From Mycoplasmopsis lipofaciens ATCC 35015 (GTDB lineage: Bacteria; Bacillota_I; Bacilli_A; Mycoplasmatales; Metamycoplasmataceae): 64,000 nucleotides of DNA. How positions within the stretch are numbered: the first letter of the stretch is position 1; every line of letters begins with the position of its first letter. The translations under genes and the position numbers were made by a program. The notes under the pieces are model-generated. The model searched no databases. It was not told where the DNA came from and saw nothing but the letters and a program-made list of their open reading frames with translations. Shown piece after piece: positions 51,062 through 62,503 of this stretch. The DNA is taken from contig NZ_JMKY01000004.1 of NCBI RefSeq assembly GCF_000686585.1, positions 62,001 to 126,000 of the forward strand. Reading direction: 5' to 3'.

Positions 51062-52834
51062 ATGGCAAAAAAAAGATCAAGATTGAGCAAAGCTAGAAAA
51101 AGTAGTGCTCCAACAAAAAAAGCAATAAAACAAAACGAAAATAATATGATAATAGACACAAGTATTTTGGAAAATAACATTTCTAATAATACATTTGACG
51201 CTACAGCAAAAGAAGAAAATGTGAATATTAATGAACAAAGCATTTCTGGAGATAGAATTGAATTTGTTCAAGAAAGTAAATTTAGAGAAGAAAAAAATAT
51301 GGATATCGAAAAATATAAAAACACATCAATCAAAAATCCGAATATTAAGGATGTAGTTTCTGAATATGGTGAGATAAATACAAGTGTTGATAATCATTAT
51401 GGTTATTCAAAACGTTTTATGAAGCCATTAGTTTATAATTTGAAGCCAGAACCTAAAGAAATGATGGTGGTAAAAAAAGACAAAAAAAATAATATTTTAA
51501 AAAGAATAAAAGATTTTTGGGCTAATTTTTTCAAAAGCATAGCAAAAGGCTTTAGAAAAATTGGTGAACTATTACATATTGTCAAAAAAACAAACCAAAA
51601 CGGTGTCGATATAGATAAATATATCGAGAATGCAGAAACAGAATTTGTTTTTGGCAAAGAAACAAAAATAGCTGCAGAAATTGAAGATATTTATTTAACA
51701 TTTAAAAATCCTGCCGATCCTAAAGAAAAGAATTTGGTTTTAAGAGGACCATCATTTAAAATTTTTGAAGGTAAAATACATGCGATTATAGGTGAATCGG
51801 GTTCAGGTAAATCTGTTATAACATCATTGTTATATGGATTAACTGGAGCAAATGCTATTATTGAGAGTGGTAAAGTTAAATTATATGGTTTAGAGGTTCA
51901 AGAATTTTCATTATTTAATTGAGAAAAATCTAAATTACGTGGTCGTGTTGTTTCAGCTGTTTTTCAAAATCCTATGTCCATTTTGGACCCAACTATGAAA
52001 GTTGGAAAACAAATTATGGAAGGAATGTTAATTAACAAAATTGTTAAAAACAAAAAAGAAGCAAGAGAAGAGGCTATTAAATATTTAGAAATGACTAAAA
52101 TTTCAAATCCAGAAGCTGTAATGAATTTATACCCACATGAACTTTCAGGTGGTATGATTCAACGTATTGCTATTGCAGCAATAGTTTCATTAAAACCAAA
52201 AATTTTAGTTATGGATGAGCCAACAACAGCACTTGATCCAACAGTACAAGCCTTAGTTTTAGATATAATTCGCGAATTACAGGAAAAATTCAATATTTCT
52301 ATTGCATTCATTACTCATGATTTAGGTGTTGTTGCATCCATTGCCGATTTTATTAATATTATGTATGCAGGACAAATTGTTGAAAGTGGAACAAAAGAAG
52401 AAATTTTAACTAATCCACAGCATCCATATACTTGAGGATTAATTGTTTCTATGCCTGATTTTAACAAAGGCACAAAACTTCAAGTTATACGTGGGGCTGT
52501 ACCATCAAATTTAAATAGTATAAAAGGAGATGCTTTTGCAGTTCGTAATGATTATGCACTAGGAATTGATTTTGAAAAAGAACCTCCATTTTATCAAATT
52601 TCCACAACGCATTTTGTTAAATCAAATTTAATTAATGAAGAAGCACCAAAGTATGAACCTCCAAAAATTATTAAAATGCTTTGAGACAAATATGAATCTA
52701 ATTTAATCAATATTTATGGTTCAAAAGAAAAGTCTTATGCAGGACCTGCAACATATCAGTTTTACAAAAACAAATCACTTAAATATAATAAAGAAGTAGA
52801 AGAGTTAGTTCAACAACAAGAAAGTGAGAAATAA
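51062..52834 (+). CDS. oppD: Oligopeptide ABC transporter ATPase OppD, extended
   Basis: 590 residues, against about 335-360 for usual OppD. Residues 1-205 are a charged, low-complexity and partly basic extension without known domain. The ATPase follows: Walker A 'GESGSGKS' at 244-251, Q-loop 'SAVFQNP', signature LSGGM at 361-365, Walker B 'ILVMDEP' (Asp385/Glu386) and switch His in 'FITHD'. The C-terminal oligopeptide-transport extension is also present but lacks the Cys-rich cluster. It powers import through OppBC together with OppF. Confidence 0.92.
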
Positions 52835-52835
52835 T

Positions 52836-54155
52836 ATGCAAAAATATTATGTTGAGAAAAAGGGATTTAAGAAAATTGTTCGTCCAATAAGGGAAGGTGT
52901 TGAGGAAATGTTAAATGCTTATCCTGATTCTAAAACTGTTGTTGAATTGAGACACTTAGATGTTGATTATGGTGTGGGACTTAAAAAATTTAAAGCTATA
53001 AAAGATTTAAATTTAAATGTTTACGAAGGTGAAATATTAGGTTTAGTTGGTGAATCAGGTTCAGGTAAATCAACAACAGGTAGAGCTATTATTGGGTTAA
53101 CTCCACATTCATTTGGTTACATAAAAATACTTGATAGAGTAATTCCTAAAAATGTTGAAAAAGGTTGAAAATTTAGTAAAAAACATAAAGATATAATTGA
53201 CTTTATGGTTAATAAAGTACAAATGATTTTTCAAGATCCAACAAACTCATTAAATCCATATAAAAATGTTGAGAAAGTTGTTGGAGAAGGATTAACAAAT
53301 ACTAAAAATTCAAAATTTATTTATTTAACCACATATGATCAAAATGTTTATACAGATTTGTTTAATGAAATTAAAAGAATTGATCCTGATAATTTACCTG
53401 TAAAAAATCTTATTAGAGCTCTTAGAGAACACGAAAAAAGCCCTGAAGACTCTTATAACTTTGTTTTTGAAGAAACCTATAATTTAATAGAACAAAGAGC
53501 CAAATCGAACCCAAATTTATATAATAATTTATTTGAAAATTTAAAAATTGCTAAAGAAACTAGACATTCTTATGATGCTTTATCTGAAAAGGAATGTAAA
53601 AAAAGATTAATTATAGACATTTTAAAGCAAGTTGGTTTAGATGAATCTGTTTTAGGTCGTTTTCCTTTGGAGTTTTCTGGAGGTCAACAACAAAGACTTG
53701 GAATTTGTCGTTCAGTTGTTTTACAACCAAAATTATTAATAGCTGATGAACCAATTTCTGCTTTAGACGTTTCTATTCAAGCTCAAGTTATAAATATTTT
53801 TAATGAATTAAAAGAAAAATATCACTTAACAATTTTGTTTATTGCTCACGATTTAAGAATGGTAGAATATATTTCTGATAGAATTGCTGTTATAAATAAA
53901 GGTGTTTTATTAGAAGTTGGACCAACTGATGAAGTGGTAAATAATCCTTATCATCCATATACTAAAAGTTTACTTGATGCAGTTCCTTCTATTGAAAGTA
54001 AAAAAGGTTCTTTAATCGGTTCTGTTTATGATGCAAGTATGCATAATTACTCAAATGAAATTCAACCTAAATGACAAAATTTAGGTAATAAACATTTTGT
54101 TTTAGCAACAGATGAAGAATTAAAAATATTTAAATCAATAGAACGTAAAAATTAA
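52836..54155 (+). CDS. oppF: Oligopeptide ABC transporter ATPase OppF, with insertion
   Basis: A 439-residue ATPase. Walker A 'GESGSGKSTTGR' starts at residue 72; Q-loop 'QMIFQDPTNSLNPYKNV' is near 127; signature FSGGQ is at 280-284; Walker B 'LLIADEPISALD' and 'FIAHD' follow. About 95-100 extra residues (around 155-250) sit between Q-loop and signature, in the helical subdomain. The ATG at 52836 is used; an overlapping GTG at 52824 in the same frame is possible. Last gene of the operon, followed by a bidirectional terminator. Confidence 0.93.
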
Positions 54156-54157
54156 AA

Positions 54158-54186
54158 AATAGACAACATTAATTTTGTTGTCTATT
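54158..54186. terminator. Bidirectional terminator (oppF / minus-strand unknowns)
   Basis: An 11-bp perfect stem, AATAGACAACA / TGTTGTCTATT, with a 7-nt loop. The stop codon of the converging gene (54169-54171) lies inside it. Confidence 0.8.
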
Positions 54187-54585
54187 TTTGTTGTTTGTTA
54201 ATAAATCCTGAATGTCAAAACTATATTGCTTTTTAATAATGCTATTTCCGCTTGTTCATTTAAAATAGAATGTTATTGATTGTTCATTTGTTTTATCGTA
54301 GTAAAATTCAACATTTCCAGAAGGTATATACATATTTTGTAAAATATCTTTTACAACATTAGCTATAAAATCAGAAGCAAAACATGGTTTGTCATTTAAA
54401 ATTCTTATATATTTATAGTAATTTGAATTGTTTAATTTAGGAAACGTTGCTAATTGATTATTTTCAATAATGTCAATTCTATTATTTTTATATTTTTTTG
54501 CAGATATAACTATAATTGGTGTTATAGTAGCTAACCCAACAGTTGTGCCAATAAGTGATCATAATATTTTATTTTTATTCTTCAT
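54169..54585 (-). CDS. Unknown membrane-anchored protein, 138 aa
   Basis: Begins MKNKNKILWSLIGTTVGLAT with a single N-terminal span (residues about 8-28) and no lipobox, so it is probably an outward-facing anchored protein or one with an uncleaved signal. The rest is soluble, with 'GNVEFYYDKTNEQSITFYFKW' suggesting a beta-rich domain. No family is recognised. It overlaps the previous gene's stop by 11 nt, and its own stop lies in the terminator. Third gene of a three-gene unknown operon. Confidence 0.72.
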
Positions 54586-55972
54586 ACAAGCTTTTATTTG
54601 TGATTAAGTACTTGTCTAAATAATCTTGATTAAATGATTCATTTTTTAAATATTCTTCAATGTCATATAGATCAAATGAATAAGCATTATCATTTACTGG
54701 CGATTCTTCATATTTTTCGAATTCATCACTTTCTCTAATAGATAATTTAATTTGTCCATTACTATAATTTAATACACTTTGTGGGACATTTTGATTTTTA
54801 TTTATTGATAAATTTATAAAATCTTTTTTATTATTTTTGCCTCCCTCATCGAAATAAAAATTAAAATGTGTAATGAAATCTCCATTAAAATTATAAGGAA
54901 TGATTAAACCAGAACTCACTTGTTTATCTGTTTTAACTAATTCCTCTGTTTTATAGTCATATTCTACAAAATCATTGTAATAAAATTTTTTAGATTGAAT
55001 TCAATTATTAGGGTTAACATCATCTTCAACCGTCAAATTCTTATTAATTTTTTCAAAATGATTTGAATCCATTTCTATAGTGTACATAGGTAGACTGGGT
55101 TTTCTTTCATATGAAAATAAATTATTTTTAAATTTATTATATTCTTTAATGGTGTTTCCTAATTCTTCAAATCTATTATCATATTTAGTAGGTGAGTAAA
55201 ATTTTAAAATATTTTTTCCAAATGAGCTTGTTTTTATGTTTGCGATATTATTTATTTTTTCTCTTTGTTTTAAATCATTTAATTCTATATCAAAGTTTGT
55301 ATATTCTATATTTTTTAAAGGTTTGTAAAACATCGGTAAATCTTTAAATAAGAATTGATATTGACTTGCAATTTTTACCTTAATTTTATTATCTTTTGTA
55401 TTTAAAATTGGTTGATTTTTAGCCTTTTTTATTTTGTTAATTTGTCAAGCTTGCATTTTTGGATTTTTATTGTTGTGAAAATTCATTGTAATATTTTCTA
55501 ATTCATCAAATGAGATCCCCAACTCATCTGAATTTAATACTAAACTATGTACAATGAGGCGCTTTGGTCTATTATTTTTTAATTCTTTGTAATTAAAATG
55601 TTCACCGTATATTAATTCGGAATTCCGTATTGTAAATACAGCGTTTTTATATTTGTTTAATATTTTACTGTTATCAATAATTTTATTGTTTATCGTTATT
55701 GTTCAATCCGGTTTTATATTTAAAAATGTTTCATATGGATTTGATCATGTAAACATCAAAATAAATTTATTTTTATTAAACATTCTCTTTATATCTATTT
55801 CGCCTACAGACATATTATAATAGTCATCATTTCTTATGTTTTCTAAAATTGTTGTAACATAAGGAATTTGATATGCATAAAAATCTTTTTGGGTTATATC
55901 TATTTCTTGAATTTGATTGGTTTTTGCTTTTTCCAAATGCGTTGGATAATTAATAATATTATTCATTAACAT
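54575..55972 (-). CDS. Unknown protein, 465 aa
   Basis: One frame through several UGA(Trp) codons. It is Asn/Lys-rich and has no signal peptide or membrane span at the chosen start (MLMNNIINYP). Recurrent aromatic beta-like segments occur, such as 'FILMFTWSNPYETFLN', 'KMQAWQINKIKK' and 'FITHFNFYFDEGG'. It may belong to a hominis-group-only family of uncharacterised proteins, but I cannot name it. The gene overlaps both neighbours (14 nt upstream, 11 nt downstream), so the three are probably made together. Confidence 0.68.
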
Positions 55973-56303
55973 ATAAATATAAAAATTCCTCTAAAGCTTC
56001 TCTCTTATATTTATAATACGTTGTTTTAGAAAAATATTGTTCAAATCAATTTTTAGATTTATATTTATTAATAAAGTCATTTCTTATTATCAATAAACTA
56101 TTTTTTGAAAGCAATCTTAAAACTTTGTTTAATTTATTTAATGGTAAAGTTATTTTTTTATTTAAATCCAAATTAGCATTATTAATTTTTTTGAGTTTAG
56201 CACATTCATTAGCATCTTCTAATTTACATATTGTTTTAATTGCATTTACTTTATCTTTTGTGGATAATAGTCCCATAAAATATTGATTGAAATTAGAATA
56301 CAT
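55959..56303 (-). CDS. Unknown small protein with HTH-like C-terminus, 114 aa
   Basis: Starts at ATG 56303 behind a strong AGGAGGAAT site. Helical throughout. The C-terminal 'WFEQYFSKTTYYKYKREALEEF' resembles the recognition-helix end of sigma-70 region 4 or ArpU-type proteins ('S.STYYR.K..A...F'), as also found in the MG284/MPN403 family of mycoplasmas. This is a pattern-level resemblance only. If right, it may be a transcription factor for its own operon. Confidence 0.6.
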
Positions 56304-56415
56304 TATTATTCCTCCTTTCAATCTACTTTTTACACTCAGTAGCAATTTATAAAAAATAAAGAAAAAATTGTTCAAATATTAATATTTTTAACAAAAAATT
56401 ATAAAAAATGTCTTA

Positions 56416-57099
56416 TTAATATTTTTGAATATCTTTTCACTGCAAAGGTCATTTTTTGTTCGTTTCTTGTTTTTTTTGAATTTCGATAATATAAGATTGT
56501 TCATTTGAGTAAATGTAATTATATGTAAATACTTCAGAATTATGATTATAAAATTTTGAATAAAATTCTTCTAATTCTTCTTTATATTTTTTCCCTTTAG
56601 GTAATATTCAATAACCATTTAGTTTCAATAAATGGTGTGACATCATATATATATTTTTTATAGATGATAATGCTCTGGCTGTAATAAAATCAAATGAGTT
56701 TGTTTCTTTTATATAATCTTCAGCTCTTGAATTAATTATTGTTAAATTGTTCAAACCAAAAGCTTCTTTAATTGAATTTAAAAAAATACAACGTTTATTT
56801 TGACTTTCTAAAATAGTCAATTCAAAATTCTTATTTACAAGTAAAAAAGGAATAGAGGGAAAGCCAGCCCCCGCACCAATATCTAATATTTTTTTATTGA
56901 TTCATTCTTTGTTTGTTTCATTAAAATAAGTTTCTAAACAAATTAAAGAACTAATAATTCCATTATCAAATATTTCTTCGATAGTTTTAAAACCAGAAAT
57001 GTTCATATATTTATTTTGTTCATAAATCATTTCTGCATATTTTTTTAATTCTTCAATATTATTATTATATTTTTCCATTATGTAGGTTTTATCAATCAT
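56416..57099 (-). CDS. rsmG: 16S rRNA (guanine527-N7)-methyltransferase
   Basis: A 227-residue Rossmann-fold methyltransferase (GidB). Seen: 'YAEMIYEQNKYMNISGFKTIEEIF', 'ILDIGAGAGFPSIPFLLV' (SAM site), 'TILESQNKRCIFLNSI', 'NSRAEDYI' and 'FDFITARALSSI' (conserved RA). It modifies G527 in the 530 loop of 16S rRNA. The start at 57099 may be replaced by ATG 57078. It reads through UGA(Trp) at three places. Monocistronic, about 90 nt after prs. Confidence 0.93.
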
Positions 57100-57158
57100 G
57101 GTAACTATTATATAACAAACACATAGCCATATGGCATAAATATAAAATGCATAAATAA

Positions 57159-57183
57159 AAATTTGTGGTTATTGCACAAATTT
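57159..57183 (-). terminator. prs terminator
   Basis: A 9-bp stem, AAATTTGTG / CACAAATTT, with a 7-nt loop and T's beyond it on the minus strand, 9 nt after the prs stop. Confidence 0.7.
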
Positions 57184-57191
57184 TTTATTGA

Positions 57192-58163
57192 TTATTTTTT
57201 AATTATTTCTGTAATTTCTTTATATAAATTTGAAATTGATTCTCCGTTTAATGAACATGTGATCACTTTTGAAAGAAAAATATCTAAGCTTACAATTTGA
57301 AGTTTTTTAAATTTCTTTTCAAGTTGAGAATTATCAATTGAATCAGTTACAATAACTTTTTCAACATTAGGATTATTTTCGAACAATTCAAAACCTTTTG
57401 TAAAAATACCGTGTGTAGCTGCAATAATTATTTTTCTAGCACCATTTTGTTTTAATGTTTCCACAGCTTTTAAAATAGTTCCTCCTGTGTCAATAATATC
57501 ATCTATAATTACAGCATTTTGATTTTTAATATCTCCTATCACACCCATAACTTCAGTTTGATTAGTTCCAATACGTCTTTTGTCAATTATACAAATTTTT
57601 ACTGTTTCAGCTATAAGTTCAGCAAGTTTTCTTGCTCTAATAGTTCCGCCGTGATCGGGTGAAACTACTGTAAAACTTTCTTTAGACATTTTTATGGCTT
57701 TTGCAAGAGTGTATGCACCTCTTAAATCATCAATAGGTATATCAAAAAAACCTTGAATAGCTGGGTTATGTAAATCAACAGCAATAATTTTGGTTGCTCC
57801 AGCTGTTTGTAGTAGATTGGCAACTAATTTTGCTCCGATTGGTTGTCTTCCGCTTGCTTTTCTATCTTGTCTAGCATAGCCATAATAACTAATAGCAATT
57901 GTTATGCTATTTGCACTAGCTCTTTTTAATGAGTCAATAAATAATAGTAAATCCATTAAATTATCATTTACTGGTCTCGATGTGCTAGCAATAACAATAA
58001 CATCTTTGCCACGAACAGTTTTATCACTTACTAACATTGCTTCACCGTCAGCAAAGGTGGTTTTGGAAATTTTGGTTAATGGTATTTCTAATAAATTTGA
58101 AATTCTTTCAGCTAATTTTATTATGTTTGGCATTCCAAAAAGAATAATATTTTTTTTGTTCAT
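57192..58163 (-). CDS. prs: Ribose-phosphate pyrophosphokinase
   Basis: A 323-residue cytosolic enzyme that makes PRPP from ribose-5-P and ATP. Seen: 'TKISKTTFADGEAML', 'VIASTSRPVNDNLMDLLL', 'SYYGYARQDRKASGRQPIGAKL' as separate ATP and flexible-loop blocks, 'VVSPDHGGTIRARKLAE' and the PRPP motif 'VIIDDIIDTGGTI'. It links the pentose-phosphate pool to salvage of purines and pyrimidines. A GGAGCGG site lies before the ATG. No internal UGA, so it is the cleanest long frame in this part. Confidence 0.96.
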   Translation of the reverse strand: MNKKNIILFGMPNIIKLAERISNLLEIPLTKISKTTFADGEAMLVSDKTVRGKDVIVIASTSRPVNDNLMDLLLFIDSLKRASANSITIAISYYGYARQDRKASGRQPIGAKLVANLLQTAGATKIIAVDLHNPAIQGFFDIPIDDLRGAYTLAKAIKMSKESFTVVSPDHGGTIRARKLAELIAETVKICIIDKRRIGTNQTEVMGVIGDIKNQNAVIIDDIIDTGGTILKAVETLKQNGARKIIIAATHGIFTKGFELFENNPNVEKVIVTDSIDNSQLEKKFKKLQIVSLDIFLSKVITCSLNGESISNLYKEITEIIKK

Positions 58164-58312
58164 ATCCGCTCCTAAATTGTTTTAATATTTATATTTTACA
58201 ATACAAAATATTTTTTAAATTTATATTAATTTTAATTTAATAAATAATGAAAATAGTTTATAAAAAAATGCAGACAAAGTTGAAATAAAATATCGGTTTA
58301 GAAAAATATTTG

Positions 58313-59728
58313 TTATTTCTTTATGTTATATAAATCTAGACATTTTTTTCTTTGAATGTCATGATCAACAATTTGTTTTGGATATGTTTGATTATCTATA
58401 AAACCTATTTTATTTTTTAATTCTTCATTCATTTTATATGGTTCATGAATATATTCAAGGGGCACATTTTTTAATTGAGGCAAGTATTTTTGAATAAATT
58501 TGCCTTGTGGATCAAATTTTTTGCTTTGTAAAATAGGATTAAAAATTCTAAAATAAGGAACTGCGTCAGTTCCGACTGATGCTGATCATTGTCATCCACC
58601 AATATTTGAAGCAGAATCATAATCTTTTAAATATTTTTTAAAGAATTCTTCACCATATTTTCAATCAATTAATAAATCCTTAACCAAAAAGGAACTAACA
58701 ATCATTCTTAATCTATTATGCATAAATCCAGTAGTTTTTAATTGAATAATAGCAGAATCGATAATTGGAAACCCTGTTTCACCATTTTGTCATTTTTTTA
58801 ATCATTCAATATTATTTGGATATTTAATATTTCTAAATATAACATTATTTTCTTCATATTTTTGATTAGGGTTTATTGCATATATCATGTTATAAAAATC
58901 TCTTCAACATAATTCCTTTATAAAAGTTTCTTTACTGAGGGAATTTTTTTGCATATTTATTATGTTAAAAATTTCGCGAACTGATATTTCACCTGTAGTT
59001 AAATATTGCGCTAGTTTACTTGTTTTATTTATATAAGGAAAATCTCTAAATTCAAAATAGTTGTCTAAATTATATTTGGCAAAATATTCTAATGAATGCA
59101 TTGCATTTTTATAACCACATTCATTATCAAAAATATTTGTTCTTTTTTGTAAAATTAATTTTAAAATATTGTCTTGTGAATTTTGAAAATCATTGAAAAT
59201 AATTGTTTGCAATTTTTCTATATTCACTTTTTTTACAGCTTTTTTAGGAATTTTTTTTCATTTATTATAATACGCTGTAAAGACTTTATAATAACAATTA
59301 TTTTGATTTAAAATTTGATGAGCTCCTATAAGATGATGATCTAAATAGCGATATATTTCGATGTTTTCATCTTTTAAAAAATTTTGAATTTGTAAATCCC
59401 TTTTAAGCCCATAGCCTCTTTCACTAGCATTGAAAAATAATTTGGATATATTAAAATTATTTAATAAGTGTTTGAAAGCTTCTTCAGGAGTACCATAAGC
59501 AAAAAAGATTTTAATATTTTGACTGTTTAAAGTTTTATTAAAGATGTTTAAAGCACTAAAAAAATAATCGTTACTTATTTCGTTAATTCTTATTTGTTCG
59601 CTATTAATATTAAAAAATAATAATAATTTATCTTTATTTTTATATGTGTTTTCAATAGCGTTTATTAAACCTATATTATCATTTAGTCTTAAATCATTTC
59701 TTATTCAAAAAACATTAATTTTATTCAT
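58313..59728 (-). CDS. phr: Deoxyribodipyrimidine photolyase
   Basis: A 471-residue flavoprotein that repairs UV-induced pyrimidine dimers using light. N-terminal antenna domain: '[18 protein letters not shown]'. C-terminal FAD domain: '[16 protein letters not shown]', '[16 protein letters not shown]', '[15 protein letters not shown]', '[27 protein letters not shown]' in adjacent blocks, '[20 protein letters not shown]' and '[17 protein letters not shown]'. These are the class I CPD photolyase signatures. Many Trp are UGA. Photolyase is patchy in Mollicutes. Monocistronic between prs and the AnmK cluster. Confidence 0.94.
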
Positions 59729-59830
59729 GTTTTTAACCTCTTTTATATATAAAAAAGTATAACAAACAAATTTTAAATCACTAGAATGAATTGTCGAATT
59801 TGAATTTAATAAAAATAATATAAAGGATTA

Positions 59831-59877
59831 AAAATATATAGCTCCTTAAAATTAATTAAAGAACTATATATTTTTTT
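59831..59877 (-). terminator. anmK terminator
   Basis: An AT-rich interrupted inverted repeat, ATATATAG ... CTATATAT, with flanking A- and T-runs, overlapping the anmK stop codon. It lies in the 147-nt gap before phr. Confidence 0.55.
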
Positions 59878-61012
59878 AAACTCAAGCTATTTTACCAAGA
59901 ATAACAGGCTTGTTTGCTCCTGTTGCCTTTGGTAAATTGCTTGGTTGTTTTTTTAATGTTAAATAACCAAGAATAGCAAACGAAATTGCTTCTTTAGCAT
60001 CTACATTCATACCTAATGATGAAGAGTCTTTAACAACAATAGGATTTAATAATGAAGATAAAAATTTTTTAATTAAGGGGTTTCTAGCCCCTCCCCCAGA
60101 AAGATAAACAGCATATTTTTTGTCATTTTGAATAATAAAGTTTTTGTAGGATTCACTAATTGTATAAGCTGTAAAATATGTTAAACTTGCAATAAAATCA
60201 AACCCATTGATATTAGGAAATTTTGTAATTAAAGTATTGAAAAAATCTTGTGAATATTTTTCTCTTCCTGTTGCCTTAGGTGGTTTTTGTTGATAAAATT
60301 TATCATTTTTTAAAAAGTCTATTAATTTATTATTAATTACGCCTTGTTCGCCTAATATTGCATTTTTATCGTAGTCTTGGTTAAAAAAGTATTTACATGC
60401 CATGTCAATTAAAACATTGCCTGGCCCTGTATCAAAAGCTATTACATTATTGTAATCATTATCTAGAACGGTTACATTACCAATTCCACCTATATTTTGC
60501 AATAATCTTATTTCCTTATCGTCTCTAAATAAAAGATAATCCGGATATGGAACAAGAGGTGCTCCTTTACCATCATTTGCAATGTCAGCAGGTCTAAAAT
60601 CACCAATGGTGGTTATACCTGTTTTTTGAGCAATCACACTAATGTCTCCCAATTGTAAAGTGCTATATGCTTCATCTTTACAAGGATCCATTAGATGATA
60701 AATTGTCTGGCCGTGACTAGCAATATAATCAATCTCATTTTTGTTTATAGTATTGTCATTTAAAAATTTATTGATTGCATCGGCATAAAAGTTAGCAATT
60801 TCAAAATTTAAAGAACATAGATAACGAGAATTGATTGGTTCACTGAATGAATGATAAATTCTATTTTTCAAGTTTTTTGGATAAGCAATTGTTTCAAATT
60901 TTAATAAATTGAATTTCATTTGCTTGTATTTATATATTTCAACATAAGCTATGTCTAATCCATCTAAACTTGTTCCACTCATTAAGCCAATTGCTTTTAC
61001 TTTATTTTTCAA
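59876..61012 (-). CDS. anmK: Anhydro-N-acetylmuramic acid kinase
   Basis: A 378-residue ASKHA-fold kinase that converts 1,6-anhydro-MurNAc with ATP into MurNAc-6-phosphate. Seen: 'AIGLMSGTSLDGLDIAYVEI', 'IASHGQTIYH' (catalytic region), 'LQLGDISVIAQKTGI', 'GDFRPADIANDGKGAPLVP', 'NIGGIGNVTVL', 'AFDTGPGNVLID' and 'VYLSGGGARNP'. The start codon is TTG at 61012, overlapping the mupG stop; no nearer ATG fits the family start. The C-terminus ends Ala-Trp-Val with UGA as Trp. Its natural substrate comes from peptidoglycan, which this organism does not make. Confidence 0.94.
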
Positions 61013-62090
61013 ATTTAAATCTTTCTAAAGCATAGAGGTAATTTAATAAATCCAACTCTTCTTTTACAATTTTACCAACAACATTTTTGCCTAATTCAAT
61101 GTTGTCTTGTCTTTTTAAAATAATTTGCAATTCGCCTTTGTATTGTCCATAGTTTTCGTTGCAAATAACGACATCACCAACTTCTAAAATTTCAGGTGTT
61201 GAATGAGGTTTAAATGTTTCGTTTTTATATTTAACACGTGACATAGTTGAACGAGCACTATAATCATTTGTATCACCTCTTCTAAAATGATGATTGTCAA
61301 ACAATATTGTATTTTCAATTTCAGTATTTTTCTTCAATGAATTTTTGTCAAGTTTAAAAGTAATAATTTCTGAATTAATTTCAGACATAGCCTTTAACTC
61401 TGCTTCTGAAGCAAAACTGTCTCCAATAATAATATCGTCTATTAAACGTGTTGCATATAAAAATTTTGTTTGTGCAGTAATTGATTTGTCACGTAATATT
61501 TCTAAAGAACATAACCCGTGACTTAATTTTCATGGGCCAACATTAGCAAATTTAGATGTAACAAAGGCTGCTGTTTTAATGTGGTTATCATGAAATTTTT
61601 TAGTAATATTTGTGAAAAAATCTAGTGATAATCCAGTATATTTTTGAGGATAAAAATTATGTGAAGCAATTAACATATTTTTATTTGGCTTATATGAAAG
61701 AATGTTGTCTAAATACTTATTCTCATTACTAATATTAATTTCAATCATTAGATTTTGTTCATTAAATGTCATATTTGCTTCTTTTTTACCATCAAAACCC
61801 ATATCTAATCTAATTCCATCAGCCTTTAAACTTTTAAAGAATGTTAAATCATCATATGAAGCGCCAAAAGTTGAAAACACACGTGGATTTACATCTAATA
61901 TAACAATTAAACCTTTTTTATGGGCATATTCGTTTATTTCGCTAAATTCTTTAATAACTTCTTCTTTACTTTTTTCTACACTTAACAAACAAGAAAATAC
62001 TCTCTTAAAATTATATTTAGCAGCTAAGTCTAAATATTTCATTATTTCATCTTTATCTTGTTTTTCTGGATAAATTGATATTCCTAACAT
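61002..62090 (-). CDS. mupG: MupG-type 6-phospho-N-acetylmuramidase (DUF871)
   Basis: A 362-residue DUF871 protein. TIM-barrel part: 'MLGISIYPEKQDKDEIMKYL', 'RVFSCLLSVEKS', 'VILDVNPRVFSTFGASYDDL', 'GIRLDMGFDG', 'ASHNFYPQKYTGLS'. C-terminal beta domain from about residue 240, with 'HHFRRGDTNDYSARSTMSRV' and 'VGDVVICNENYGQYKGELQI'. In Staphylococcus aureus MupG cuts MurNAc-6P-GlcNAc, giving MurNAc-6P. Start 62090 follows AGGAAAAA. Directly upstream of anmK with overlap. Confidence 0.9.
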
Positions 62091-62097
62091 ATTTTTC

Positions 62098-62478
62098 CTA
62101 TCTATTTTCTTTATCATTTTGTTTTTTATTATTTTGTTTATTTTTTAATTCCTTTTGATGTTGCTCATGATATCTTGCATCATTTAATTTTTGAACTTTT
62201 CTTTCACGTCATTTTAATCATCTATCGATAAATATAGCTACTGTTATTCCGAAGCAAATTACAGTTGGATAAGAGGTAGCATATAATACAATTTCAAAAT
62301 TAACAGAAGAAAACATTAAAGGTAATCCAATTAATAAAAATACTATGAATGGTAAAGGAACTATTATTCATGAAGGAATTTTAGAAAAGATTTTTGTGTT
62401 TTTGTTTAAATAATTTGTCACAAGATATGAAACAGTAAGAGCTGCTGATCATGTGATAAAGAGTATAAGTTCATTCAT
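62098..62478 (-). CDS. Unknown small membrane protein, 126 aa
   Basis: Three hydrophobic segments ('LILFITWSAALTVSYLVT', 'WIIVPLPFIVFLLIGLPL' and 'VICFGITVAIFIDRW') followed by a highly charged Lys/Gln/Asn tail from about residue 95. No family is recognised. The ATG follows AAGGAG. It lies between the EIIC and mupG genes, 7 nt before mupG, so it probably helps uptake or handling of the same sugar. Confidence 0.75.
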
Positions 62479-62503
62479 AATAACTCCTTTGTTTTTTGTT
62501 CAA

